Positions 1-64,000 of a DNA stretch of 64,000 bases are shown piece after piece. Under the pieces are notes generated by a model. It was given only the letters and a program-made list of their open reading frames with translations, had not been told where the DNA came from and did no database searches. The stretch's first letter is position 1. Each line of letters starts with the position of its first letter. The stretch is from Amorphochlora amoebiformis (taxonomy: Eukaryota > Cercozoa > Chlorarachniophyceae). A program made the position numbers and the translations under genes. The stretch spans positions 248,001-312,000 of the forward strand of contig BAAHQB010000090.1 in assembly GCA_054601695.1 (NCBI GenBank), given 5' to 3'.

Positions 1-114
1 TTAATTACTGTATATAAATGCACACATACATACACATACACATATATATATATATATACACACATATATATATATACACATGTATGTATGTATATACTAT
101 TAATGTAACATACA

Positions 115-150
115 TATAGGCAAATATGACCTTTCGAACTTGAATTCACG
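115..150 (+). repeat. Truncated copy of exon 216-282 with its 3' splice site
   Basis: The segment after ATATAG (GCAAATatGACCTTTc...) matches the first 20 or so bases of exon 216-282, then runs into AT repeat. It keeps the acceptor and loses the rest of the exon, one of many such shards in the window. Confidence 0.6.
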
Positions 151-215
151 TAAATATACAAATACATACATATACATATATATATATATATATATATATG
201 CATATATACATATAG

Positions 216-4711
<4,496 letters not shown>

Positions 4712-7700
4712 CCCCAATACCTAACCCTAATAGCTAATACCATTCTAACCTATAACTTCGATTCTAACCTTAAAAACTTCAATTCTAACCTTAATAGCTA
4801 CCGTTCTATCCTTAATAACTTCCATTGTTACCTTAATAACCACAATTTTAACCCTAATAACTACCATACTAACCTAAAACTTCAATTCGAATCGTGAGAA
4901 CTATACTATCAACCCTAATATCTACAATTCAAACACAATTCTACCCTTACCTACTACAATTCTAACCCTAAAACTGCCATTTTAACCTAAATAACTAGAA
5001 TTCTTACTCTAATAACTAATAATTCTAACCCTAATAACTTCAATTCTAACCCTAAATAAATACTCTAACCCTATGGACTACGGTTGTATTCATCACAACT
5101 ACACTTCTAACGAGATGTAACTACAAATCTAACCCTAAAAATACAATTCTGACCCTAAGAACTACACTTCTAAGCCTAAGAAACTAAGAACTACACTTCT
5201 AAGTCTAAGAAAACTATTCTAACCCTAAACAACTATCTAAGCCTAATAAACTACAATTCTGTTCACAATTAACTGCAATTCTAACCCTAAAAGTACAATT
5301 TTAACCTAAATAGCTACAATTCTAACGCTTATAACTGTAATTTTATCCTTAATCGCAAGAATTCTAACCCTAAAACTTTTTATAATACTATGGTATTAAC
5401 CTTCGTAACTAAAATTCTAACTCTAAATAACTATTCTAACCCTAAATAACTATTCTAACCCTAGTAACTACAATTTTAATCCTAAAACTACAATTCTAAC
5501 CTTAATAACTACAATTAACTACAGTTCTAACCTTAATAGTACGATTCCAACCTTAATTTCTAACCCTAAAATAACTAGTACTTCAATTCTACTCTAAAAA
5601 AACTACAAATTTAACCTTAATAACTACATTTTTAACCTTAATAACCGCACTTCTAACCTTAATTACTACACTTCTAGCCTTAATAACTGCAAGTTTAACC
5701 TTAATAACTACAATTTCAACCTTAATAACCACAATACCAACCTTAAGCAACTACAGTTCTAACCTTCATTAGCTATTCCAACCTTAACGACTTCAATTCT
5801 AACTCTAAAAAATTATAAATCTAAGGTTAAATACTACAATTCTGACCAAGATAACTATAATTCTAACCTTAATAAATACAATTCGAACCTTAATAAATAC
5901 AATTCTAACGTTAATAACTTTATATTCTAACCTTAGTAACTACAATTCTAACCTTAAGACATTTTTAACCTTAGTAACTACAATTCTAACCTTAATAACT
6001 ACAATTCTAACCTTAATAACTACACTTCTAACCTTAGTAACTACAATTCTGACCTTAATAATCATACTTCTAACCTTAATAACTACACTTCCAACCTTAT
6101 GACTACACTTCTAACCTTAGTAACTACATTTCTAACCTTAATAACAACAATTTTAACCTTAATAACTATAATTCTAACCTTAGTAGATACAATCCTAACC
6201 TTAATAACTGCAATTCTAACCTTAATAACTTCAATCCCAACCTTAAGCAACTGCAGTTCTAACCTTAAATAACTATTCCAACCTTAGCGACTTCAATTCT
6301 AACTCTAAAAAATACAATTCTAAGCTTAATAACTACAATTCTGACCAAGATAACTATAATTCTAACCTTAATAAATACAATTCGAACCTTAATAAATACA
6401 ATTCTAACCTTAAGAAATATATATTCTAACCTTAGTAACTACTTCTAACCTTAAGACAATTTTAACCTTAATAACTACAATTCTAACCTTAATAACTACA
6501 CTTCTAACCTTAATAACTACAATTCTAACCTTAATATCTACAATTCTAACCTTAATAACTATACTTCTAACCTTAATAACTACACTTCCAACCTTAATAA
6601 CTACACTTCTAACCTTAATAACTACACTTCTAACCTTAATAACTACACTTCTAACCTTAATAACTACACTTCTAACCTTAATAACTATACTTCTAACCTT
6701 AATAACTACACTTCTAACCTTAATAACTACACTTCAACCTTAATAACTACACTTCTAACCTTAATAATTACAATTTTAACCTTAATAACTACAATCCCAA
6801 CCTTAAGCAACTGCAGTTCTAACCCTAAATAACTATTCCAACCTTAGCGACTTCAATTCTAACTCTAAAAAATACAATTTTAAACTTAATAACTACAATT
6901 CTGACAAAGCTAACTATAATTCTAACCGTAATAAATACAATTCGAACCTTAATAAATACAATTCTAACGTTAATAACTACATATTCTAACCTTAGTAACT
7001 ACAATTCTAACCTTATTAAGACAATTTCAACCTTAATAACTACAATTCTAACCTAATAACTACAATCCTAACCTTAATAAATACAATTTTTACCTTTATA
7101 ACTACAATTCTAACCCTAAAAACTACAAATTCTAATCTTAAATAACTATTCTAACGCTAAGAACTACAATCCTAACCAAAAAACTAAAATTCTAACCTTA
7201 ATAACTAAATTTTAACCTCAATATATACAATTCTAACCTTAATAAATACAATTCTAACCTTAATAACTACAATTCTAACCTTAATAACTACAATTCTAAC
7301 CCTAAAAACTACAAATTCTAATCCTAAATGACTATTCTAACGCTAGCCAACTACAATTCTAGCCTAAAACTAGAATTCTAACCCTAATAACTAAATTCTA
7401 ACGTTATAAATACAATTTTAACCTTAATAAATCCAATTCTAACCTTACCAACTTCAAAAATCTAACGTTATTTAATACAACTATTATCTTCATAATAACT
7501 ACAATTCCTTAAAAAACGACAAATTCTAACCCCAAATAACTATTCTAACCCTAGTAACTACAATTCTAACTTAAAAAAAAACCACAATTTCCAAACTTAA
7601 TAGCTGAATTCTACTCTTCATAGCTACAAGTCTAACCCAAAACAACCATAGTTCTAATCCTGATAACTTCAGTTCTAATCCTAACACTCTCACACGTTTC
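4712..7700. repeat. Degenerate telomere-derived minisatellite
   Basis: About 3 kb of sequence built from a unit near 20-21 bp reading TTCTAACCTTAATAACTACA, with many variants (AACCCTAA, AACTCTAA). The left part is more CCCTAA-like. Internal blocks of about 540 bp look duplicated: the phrase AAGCAACTRCAGTTCTAACC recurs at about 5746, 6246 and 6803. I see no gene in it. It separates the first two + strand genes and grades into pure CCCTAA at its right end. Confidence 0.85.
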
Positions 7701-7707
7701 CATGACT

Positions 7708-7838
7708 CATAACCCTAACCCTAACCTAACCTAACCCTAACCGAGTCAATGGTCCTAAGACTAAGACCTGCTGAATAATCTGATCCTAACCCTAACCCTA
7801 ACCCTAACCCTAACCCTAACCCTAACCCTAACCCTTCC
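7708..7838 (+). repeat. Interstitial telomeric CCCTAA tract with element copy
   Basis: Nearly perfect CCCTAA repeats flank a 44-bp copy of the dispersed element at 7743-7786. The tract ends in CCCTTCCAG, immediately before the first coding exon of the next gene. Confidence 0.9.
7743..7786 (+). mobile_element. Telomere-associated element, partial copy (right end)
   Basis: GAGTCAATGGTCCTAAGACT then AAGACCTGCTGAATAATCTGATCC lies between perfect CCCTAA blocks, just before the first coding exon of the RRM-like gene. Confidence 0.75.
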
Positions 7839-7871
7839 AGCTATTCGACGAGTCGACGAAAACACGCTATA

Positions 7872-18113
<10,242 letters not shown>

Positions 18114-18981
18114 CTCGATAACGTGTACAAGAAGCCTATATGAGCCCGTTTACACCCTCTTTGCGATTGATTGGGAACCCTCTCTATCTAGAGTCTGTAT
18201 TTGTATCATAGTATTTTCTCATCGATGTTGTTTTCTTTCCTCTATCTGTATACCTTTGTACTTTTAAGATATCTAGATATTAAGTGCTTTGGCAAGCTCT
18301 AGAAGCCGCAGGGTCTTAGATCTTAGTGATAAAAAAAGTAAGAATATATCTAGCATCTGGAGCATCTAGGCATACACGAACACGGCTTAAACTTGTTTTA
18401 TGATCATGAACTTAACAGTGTCAACTAGACTATTTCTACGACTCTGTGTAGTATTTATCTCGTCATGATATATATTTATATACATATATAATATATATAC
18501 ATATACTAGGTATATATATCAAATGTAGATATATATCTAGATATGTACATATCTCTACATGTCATGAGTTAAAAATATGCGTACAAACTATATATACTAG
18601 TACATATTTCTATACATTTTTAAAGGGTATGTATTGAATACTGATATTCCTAAGAACTTACATTATTTTTATTGATAACACTAGATAACACTAGCGCTCA
18701 AAAAAAAAAATAAAAATTCTATCATACAATACTCATGATACAATTATTGCATACGCCCTAATTAGAGTAACGTCTAAGTCGTCTATGCACTGCGTATACA
18801 ATGACACTAGATATAATACTAGTACATTACGGTTAGTCAGTGCGATAATTCTGCAATTCAACGATGATAACAATAACTTTGTATCATTTTACTTATATTC
18901 AGTAAGCTGAAACCAATTTTGGGTACAATATATTAATATTCTGTACTTGGTTAGCCGCTCTAGACTATTAAAGCAGTTCCC
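18114..18981. other. Convergent intergenic spacer
   Basis: About 870 bp between the stop of the RRM-like gene and the stop of the TLC gene. Moderately AT-rich unique sequence, with CTAG-containing words (TATCTAGATA, CTCTAGAAG, ACACTAGATAACACTAG) and an A10 run near 18698. No further gene is seen. The 3' ends of both genes must lie here. Confidence 0.6.
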
Positions 18982-25218
<6,237 letters not shown>

Positions 25219-25411
25219 TTTAGTTCTTTCCTTTTCAATTCCGCGGCACTACATCATATGTCCAAATATTGCTATATCGTATATCAACCATTGGATATAC
25301 AATCTATTTTTAATATTTCGCTCGGAAATCCAAGAGGATTTGCGCGAACGTGGGTCCTCCACGGGAAAGCAGCCCCGAGCCAGTAGAAGCGTTTCGCTGT
25401 TCCAACAGCAG
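25219..25411. promoter_or_regulatory. Bidirectional promoter region (inferred)
   Basis: 193 bp separates the start codon of the TLC gene (25218, minus) from that of the poly(A) polymerase gene (25412, plus). Both promoters and 5' UTRs must lie here or overlap the neighbouring coding exon. It is not microsatellite-like, and I see no clear TATA box. An in-frame ATG at 25340 would shorten the gap to 121 bp. Confidence 0.5.
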
Positions 25412-41078
<15,667 letters not shown>

Positions 41079-41205
41079 CTGATTGGTATGTGTTAAAATT
41101 TGGATATATATTTATATATATTTACGTATTACATAGATATATACATATACATATATAAATATATTATATTATATTATGTATATATATATATGTATATGTA
41201 ATATG

Positions 41206-41238
<33 letters not shown>

Positions 41239-41381
41239 GTAATATATGTATTTGTATATATATATATATATATATATATAACAATGTATATATGGCGGCA
41301 AAGGGTCTCCGTAGCTTGTGTCGGTATTCATAAACATATATATATATATATATATATATAAGTATATAAGCAATTTACAAT

Positions 41382-41423
<42 letters not shown>

Positions 41424-41507
41424 TAAATTGCTTATATACTTATATACATACATATATATATATATACATATAACATATATATATATATATATTATATACA
41501 TGTACAT

Positions 41508-41556
<49 letters not shown>

Positions 41557-41622
41557 CACATGTAAATATGCTTATATACTTATATACGTACATACATAAA
41601 TACACATACATATATACATATA

Positions 41623-41655
<33 letters not shown>

Positions 41656-41720
41656 AATATATATCATAAAATACATGTGTACATATGTAATATGTTACCT
41701 ATACACACTTCTAATTTACA

Positions 41721-41795
<75 letters not shown>

Positions 41796-44259
41796 TGCGG
41801 TGGTCCACGCTTGAACCATCGCGCTTGCACATATTGAGGAATTAATCTTGGGTTTTGCTTCACAGTCACTCAAGGTACTTGAAGAATTCCAATCTAGCCT
41901 ATTAAACCTTCCGTAGATAGCTACTGTGGCATAGCATAGCATTAGATGGCGCTCGATGTGGTATACTCACATTGATCCACACCAAAGAGGGGAGCAGAAG
42001 GGACTAGTTTCAACGACCGAAACACGAGTGAAGGTGAGCGGCGCTGTTGAAATCAGCAGCGTCGTCCAGCTCGGCCGTCTGGCCGACGAATGCGCATTTA
42101 TCTAGTTTATGCACAGGCATAATAAATAAGCTTCCATTCGTAGTAATTAACAATTATGATAACTTCTTAAAAAATTCACGGTTACATACGGTCATATCTA
42201 ACTAGCCACGATGTATATACACATCCAGCGGCCTAGACTGGCAGTTAATCTTTTTGATATTTAGATTAGATAAACAGACGGTTATAGGGTCGGGCGTTGT
42301 GGATAGATTGAAGTGTTGCATGCGGATGCGGCCCGGCGCTCAGCTGCATCCTGAGTCAAATGTAGGTACCAATATCTAGAAAATTAATTTCTAGATATCT
42401 CCAGGTCTGGCCTGGCAACAACAGTTCATGCCATACTAGCATAGTCTAGGCAGAGTGTCCGATCTCTAGAATTTAGACAATTATGCTACACGTGCATGCG
42501 CGCAGCTGTCAGTTCCGGTGGTGAGTTTCGGTGGTGAGTTCCCATGGTGAGTTCCGGTGGTGAGTTTCGGTGGTGAGAATAAGGGAACAATAACTAAGAA
42601 AATCTACCAAAAGAGGAACCTAAGTCAACTTAAGCGCTTGCAGGCCACAGGCCGCGTAGTAGATATTAGACTCAGTTAAAGAAGCTTTTACTAGGCAAGT
42701 ACCTAGAGCCGCTGCCTGGTAGGCCTTATCTAGCTTACGCGTTATGAGAATTAATATCTAGTATATACTAATAAATGGTTATCGAGTCGCATCTAGTAGC
42801 GCTAGTGTCTAGTAGCTAGAGTAGTAGTCCCGAGGGCCTCCAAATGCAATTAAGCTAGCTCTAGTAGCTAGAACTTCAGAGCTAGAGTCAAGAGATCCAG
42901 GCTGCCGCGTCTAGCGCGTTCAGCTTTCTGATTGTGAAATATGTTAATTCCTGAAAGTATTATGATAAAAGTAATCGCTTAATTATTTATAAAAGTTTAT
43001 AATCTCTAGATAATTATACCCACAATTTAGATTATCTAGATTATCTAGATTATATTCCAATCACCAGATAACATCTAGATTATATCTATGGAACTTAGTA
43101 CAAGGCGTACACTGTTTTCATACTATATAGTTGGGCCGCCAATGTACCAGAATGTACGTCTAGAATATACCAGATCAATTCTATGATGTACTAGATGTAC
43201 TTAACCTAGTTAACTATCTACTATCAATCTTCATGATACAATTTGTAGACATACTGCACATGTTCGGCCAGCTATTCTTTTATATATCCTAGAGCTGACT
43301 CACCTAATTGCGCGTCGTCCATATAACAATTTATACCAGATATATAGTGTAGTTGTGGTGCAACGAGTACATTGTTTAAAGCCGATTGTGCATCTAGTAC
43401 ATATAGTACATGAACAACTTGAACTGATACACATGTTATATCTCTTGTAGTACACGGTGTAGACGGTGTATCTAGTTATTCGTGGGTTACGCCATCATGA
43501 TCACGAGTAGATGCGTACCACTAGTCTGCATACCATGATTGTCATGTACGTACGTATATGTACGTACGTACGTATATGTACGTACGTACGTATATGTACG
43601 TCAGTACGTACGTACGTATATGTACGTACGTACGTAAGATCTGTAATTGTGTGTAATTTCCGCCGTACGTACGTACGTGACATTACGGATTGTATAGTTC
43701 AATAGTTAGTATGCGTACGTACGTATAACATAGATCATGGTCACAGACTCGAGTTTGCCATTGGGATGCCAGGCTAAATATTAACTGCACTATCTAGCTA
43801 TGCTGGTCTGAGCGGTGATGATGTTAACTTACTAGACTTATGATATATACATAGCATCAAGTAAGTATACCTACCTAAATTCATGATCAACCAGACCAAC
43901 TTAAGCTAGTTAAGTTCAGTACTCGCGGTTAGACACGCAGCTATTTAGGAACAGCAATCATCTAGCCATGATCTTTTCTAGTATCTTGTTAATAAGTTGT
44001 TATGGTCCATATGTCCATAGATGGCTAGACTGACTGCAGCTGGTGTAATTATACGATACTACTGTTATAAAACCCTTTTCTAGCTTCCGTCAAAGATATG
44101 TGATACATCCAAGTTCATATATCTTACATAAAACTAGATGTCGAAAGAATAATAATTAAATACTATACTCTTAGTTAATTATGTCAGCGGCAGAGTAGTA
44201 AGTATAGCGAATATCTTATACTAGATATATACATATGATTTAATTTATCTACTCCCATC
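41079..44259. other. Convergent intergenic spacer between polymerase and OTC genes
   Basis: 41090-41795 is mostly (AT)n. 41800-44250 is unique sequence rich in CTAG/TCTAGA words, with no supported gene. It holds a 16-bp tandem repeat near 42518-42585 (GTTCCGGTGGTGAGTT, about five units) and a TACG/ACGT array at 43545-43725. Confidence 0.7.
43545..43725. repeat. (TACG)n / ACGTACGTATATGT palindromic repeat
   Basis: TACGTACGTACGTATATG repeats about five times, with further ACGTACGTACG blocks at 43664 and 43713. It is self-complementary, so it is read as ORFs on both strands; neither is supported as a gene. Confidence 0.88.
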
Positions 44260-58094
<13,835 letters not shown>

Positions 58095-58280
58095 CTTTGA
58101 CAGGGTTCGGTGTCACTGGGAGGTGCGCTAAAATATTAATATTTCTTTTTTCCTTTTCGGGTGCGGATTCTAGGAGAGCTCTGGTGCTGAAAAATTATTC
58201 GGCAAATACAGCTTGGCGCCAAGGCTGAATTTGGGCAAATCAACTGGAACAAAAGCCAGCCCCACGCGCAGATTGCGGCT
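58095..58280. promoter_or_regulatory. Bidirectional promoter region (inferred)
   Basis: 186 bp separates the OTC start codon (minus) from the F-box gene start codon (plus). Not repeat-like. A T-rich stretch with ATTCTAG at 58139-58172 could be a 5' UTR intron acceptor for the F-box gene. Confidence 0.5.
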
Positions 58281-60146
<1,866 letters not shown>

Positions 60147-62040
60147 CAGATTAGCTCGACTGAAATTAGTTTTCGGAACCCCTGACAGGGATTCTTCCTC
60201 TAGTATTATTTTTGGATAGATTGTATTTCCCTCAAGGACTCGTGTAACTATCTTAATTATTCTCTTGTTATCTTGTTCCTTCATCTCTCTTATTTTATTC
60301 TCTCTCGCCGACCTTAAATCTTCCAACGCCCCAACAGATAAGCTGTATTCCACTCTGCAGGAAGGCAAAAAAAAAAAAGGAGATTTCCAATAATTTTCCT
60401 ACCTCTGGGAATAGCCACGTATGTTATATCTCCCGCCCAATTTACGTACAATCGTATATCGTCAGGACTCTCGTCTGGAACCAACTACTTGTACAACACC
60501 TATTTTTCCTCTTTTATTTTTAAATACATGTTCATTTTCCCATGCAGCCTTAGGACTTCTCAGGTCTCAGTTCTGTTGTTGCGCGGGTGGGAATAACCCT
60601 GCTTGCGCAGTCCCCAGTCCCCCTTTTAATTTCTTATTTTAGCTTTTTTCGATCACTCGGGCAAATACTCTGTAGCTAGCTAAGCTAGATCCTTGAACAC
60701 TAGTTCAACCCATAGCTTTCAAGGTGCTGCATTAAGGAAATTTAGAAGTCAGAAGTTGCACACATACGGCCTCAAATGTCAACAGGCATAGGCCTTAGTG
60801 AATATTTCTACAAGCCTAATAGCGGTGCATCGAGTACCTTTCAAAGCAATGAGTACTCGAGATGAGTACTCTAGGCACTGAGTACTACAGAATATCAGGT
60901 TTAAGGTTTTTGAAGGCTTATCTTAGCCAAACAGTGGGGGGGTACTAATGTACTAGATATACTAGATGTAGGGAGAGAGAGATTTGTAAGTACTCTCTTG
61001 TACTCGATGCACAGCTCTAAAGTCTTACTAGCTTAGCTGCTGCTTAGCCTATCACAGCTCATGATCATATAATTCATATTGCACTCTGCATGCACGTCAT
61101 CATCATTGTGAATTAAGCAAACGCAGAGTTATAAAGTTAAATATTTATAATATATATATATATATTATAAACTAACTAGCCAAAGCTAGAATGCATATGG
61201 CAATTTTCTCAAGATTTTCATAACTTCGCATAATCTAGATAATATATTATAATTCTAGAATTCAGTGGACTGAGACGATATCGTACTCTACGTGGTACCA
61301 CTAGTAGTCTAGTACCAGACAAACTGTGACAACATCTAGAACATTACTGTCTATACTAGCTAGACTGTCTAGAGACTCTAGACTCTATATAGAATAATAA
61401 TTTAAGTTGATCCAGTCGATTACGATTCTCATTAACTAGATCTAGTAGATTAATCTAGTTAATCCTGGTAGTTAACTAGCTATAGTTAACCTTAAATTCT
61501 AGAAATTGTTACATATCCTAGTAGACCAGATACATATAATTCTAGATAATCTAGATAATTATCTAGATTATACTCTAGTATACGCGTACGCGTACTCTTC
61601 ACTAGTCTTCATGATCATGAGATGATATATATCTGTTGTATATGTCTAGTATGTCTAGATGTGACCGACGTACGAAACCTCCTACGGTCTAGTACGGTCT
61701 AGACGGTCCTACCCCTCCTCTAGCTACTACTAGTACAAGCTGAGTAGTACCCGAGGTGTTGCAGTCCAATGGGCATTACGCATGTAAATTGGGGATCCCT
61801 AGGATCTAGACTAGCTAGATCTAGTAGATGACATCATCGCATCAGCGTGTACTTCTAGACTTACATATACTACATATAACATCACATATATGTGCGCAGC
61901 ATCTAGCCCTAGCTACATGCGTCGCTACATCGGTTCTCAGACGATTCATATTCGTGGTCTAGTATCATCTGGTGTATCATGATTTGCGAAGGTTCTTCAT
62001 CGCTCGTCTATTCATATGGAGCCAGCCGCTGTATTTTAGC
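60147..62040. other. Convergent intergenic spacer, CTAG-rich
   Basis: No gene seen. 60820-60900 has GAGTACT-containing repeats (ATGAGTACTC, CTGAGTACTAC). 61190-61870 is dense in CTAGA, TCTAG and CTAGCTAG words, with short palindromes such as TACGCGTACGCGTA. It separates the F-box gene from the last minus-strand gene. Confidence 0.65.
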
Positions 62041-62141
62041 TTATACTCCACACTGGAGTAGGTCGTGGACTAGCAGAGCAGGAAGATCAGTTTGTTGCTT
62101 TCCGGTGCGCTTATTCTTGTACAGAACTATAGCCTGATAGA

Positions 62142-62180
<39 letters not shown>

Positions 62181-62404
62181 AGACATATATATATGTATAA
62201 TTATATTTGCGTCTATATTGCAATAGAGTATTATCGAAAAAGTAAGGATACCTCCTGGTTTGGGGTTTGCCTTGGTTCTACGTCCCAATCGTCTGTTGAG
62301 ATGGAATACATGATATGATATGATATGGTATATAATATGATATGATATGATATGATATGATATGATATGATATGATATATATATATATATGTGTGTGTGT
62401 GTGT

Positions 62405-62462
<58 letters not shown>

Positions 62463-62678
62463 ATATGTGTATATGAATATGTATATATGTATAAATGTGT
62501 GTTGTGCGTGTGTATAGGTTTGTGGGTGTTCGTGTGTATATGATATGATATGATATGATATGATCTGATATGATATGATATGATATGATATGATCTGATA
62601 TGATATGATATGATATGATATGATCTGATATGATGGTATACATTCATACGTATAAGAAATACATACATAAATACATGC

Positions 62679-62747
<69 letters not shown>

Positions 62748-63194
62748 CAATGGTTGTTTGGTAATATCTGTATCACTATGTATGTATATATACGTATATA
62801 CATGCATAAAATTCCCTAAATAAATGTATGTACACATATTTCTGTGTGCGTGATGAAAATCTAATGTGCTAAAATAAAATATGATATGCACCCTTTTCCA
62901 TAGCATTGCTAAAACATATGTATGTACACATATTTGTGTGTGTGCGTTATGAAAGTATAATTTGCTAGAATATGATATACACCTTTTGCCGTAGCATTGC
63001 CATTAATGATGTACCTCGCAACCCATACGAGGATATGAGCACGGTGACCCACCTTTTGAATATAATACACACACACACGCACATATATATATGTGTATGT
63101 ATATATATATATATATGTATATGTATATATATATGTATATGTATATATGTATATATATATAATATGTACATATAGACACGCACGCACGCACACA

Positions 63195-63231
<37 letters not shown>

Positions 63232-63234
63232 CAT

Positions 63235-63280
<46 letters not shown>

Positions 63281-63283
63281 ATG

Positions 63284-63362
<79 letters not shown>

Positions 63363-63442
63363 CATATATTACATGAGCCTGCGGAATGATTTGCTTAATC
63401 AGCTTATCGTTCGCCCGCAATAGTCTTCGCCCTATATATATA

Positions 63443-63506
<64 letters not shown>

Positions 63507-63568
63507 AGTCTTTGTAATGAGAGTTGTGGTATCAATCGAGACAGAGAAGGAATTTACTTCTTGCCCGT

Positions 63569-63602
<34 letters not shown>

Positions 63603-63723
63603 ATATATATATATATATATATGAATATATATGCATTCCTAGTCTTGGAATGAGAGTCTAAGGTATCAATCGAGACAGAGAAGGAATTTACTTATTGCCC
63701 GATATATGCATATATATATATAT

Positions 63724-63799
<76 letters not shown>

Positions 63800-64000
63800 C
63801 ATCGAAGGATCTTACAAAAGAAACCACATTAAGAAAAAATCCTTCGGAATACATGTCAAAAAGAGGAAATTATACATACCAGGGATGATTATTTATCTAA
63901 TTCAATATAGATATATTAATATATATATATATATATATGTATACTATATATATATATATATATATTATATGTAGATATCTCACCAATCAAAGAGGAACAG
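62041..64000 (-). CDS. Unrecognised protein, C-terminal part (continues beyond window)
   Basis: Four minus-strand exons join in phase: 63373-63431, 62983-63052, 62252-62292 and 62041-62133 (TAA). They give 86 residues: [19 protein letters not shown], then [32 protein letters not shown], and an end [20 protein letters not shown] with [12 protein letters not shown] do not recognise the family. Candidate upstream exons are 63801-63841 ([14 protein letters not shown]) and a piece at 63984-64000, but the junction to exon 63373 is unresolved. A donor-side shard of exon 62983-63052 (CAATGCTATGGAAAAGG) lies at about 62887-62906, repeating the ladder pattern. Confidence 0.6.
62308..62640. repeat. (TGATA)n pentanucleotide arrays
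   Basis: ATGATATGATATGATATG arrays at 62308-62380 and 62537-62635, the second with TGATC variants. They are separated by AT and GT repeat and lie in an intron of the last gene. Confidence 0.9.
63507..63712 (-). repeat. Two-copy ladder of about 65 bp
   Basis: CTAGTCTTTGTAATGAGAGT followed by GGTATCAATCGAGACAGAGA and AGGAATTTACTTCTTGCCCG recurs at about 63639 with few changes, separated by (AT)n. On the minus strand each has a GTAAAT donor-like site after GGGCAA, so they may be donor-side shards of an exon not found in the window. Confidence 0.75.

Noticed and set aside
7708-7838. True chromosome end
   Set aside because: Telomeric tracts recur more than a dozen times inside genes, in both orientations, with coding exons on each side, so they are interstitial.
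43501-43705. ORFs on both strands in the TACG repeat
   Set aside because: They are mirror translations of a palindromic tetranucleotide repeat.

Overview
The window is nuclear DNA from a eukaryote, probably a protist or alga. Seven protein genes are cut into many very short exons (9 to about 330 nt, apart from two long last exons). GT-AG introns consist mainly of (AT)n microsatellite, pyrimidine tracts and TTAGGG/CCCTAA telomere-type repeats. I assembled the exons by hand, requiring a splice site at both ends, an open frame, matching phase and, where possible, a family motif. TAA, TAG and TGA all serve as stops, so the standard code is used. Coding sequence is only about 14% of the window. 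TTAGGG occurs in many lineages (animals, fungi, diatoms, eustigmatophytes, haptophytes and others), so I do not name a species.

Layout, left to right. (1) 216-4711, +, the 3' part of a polytopic membrane protein ending LNLVAIDF..DIDEE. (2) 4712-7840, about 3 kb of decayed telomere-derived repeat. (3) 7872-18113, +, an RRM-like protein with an acidic Lys/Glu/Ala tail. (4) 18982-25218, -, a TLC-domain membrane protein ending in a KKXX ER-retrieval motif. (5) 25412-41078, +, a 30-exon, about 1311-residue non-canonical poly(A)/nucleotidyl transferase. (6) 44260-58094, -, an 18-exon, 332-residue ornithine carbamoyltransferase with a mitochondrial presequence. (7) 58281-60146, +, an F-box/LRR protein. 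(8) 62041 to the right edge, -, the C-terminal part of an unrecognised protein. Genes 4/5 and 6/7 are divergent pairs with start codons less than 200 bp apart. Genes 3/4, 5/6 and 7/8 converge on spacers, and the larger spacers are rich in CTAG.

The most unusual features are structural. Many exons have truncated copies beside them, each keeping one splice site plus the adjoining exon end, separated by fresh (AT)n; I call these splice-junction ladders. Telomere-type repeats run directly into splice sites, so that CTAAC is a ready branch-point-like motif and CCCTAG, CCTTAG or CCTAAG is the 3' splice site. A conserved element of about 91 bp, or its right end, recurs at least seven times inside the telomeric tracts. 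No tRNA, rRNA, CRISPR array or complete transposase or reverse transcriptase gene was found.
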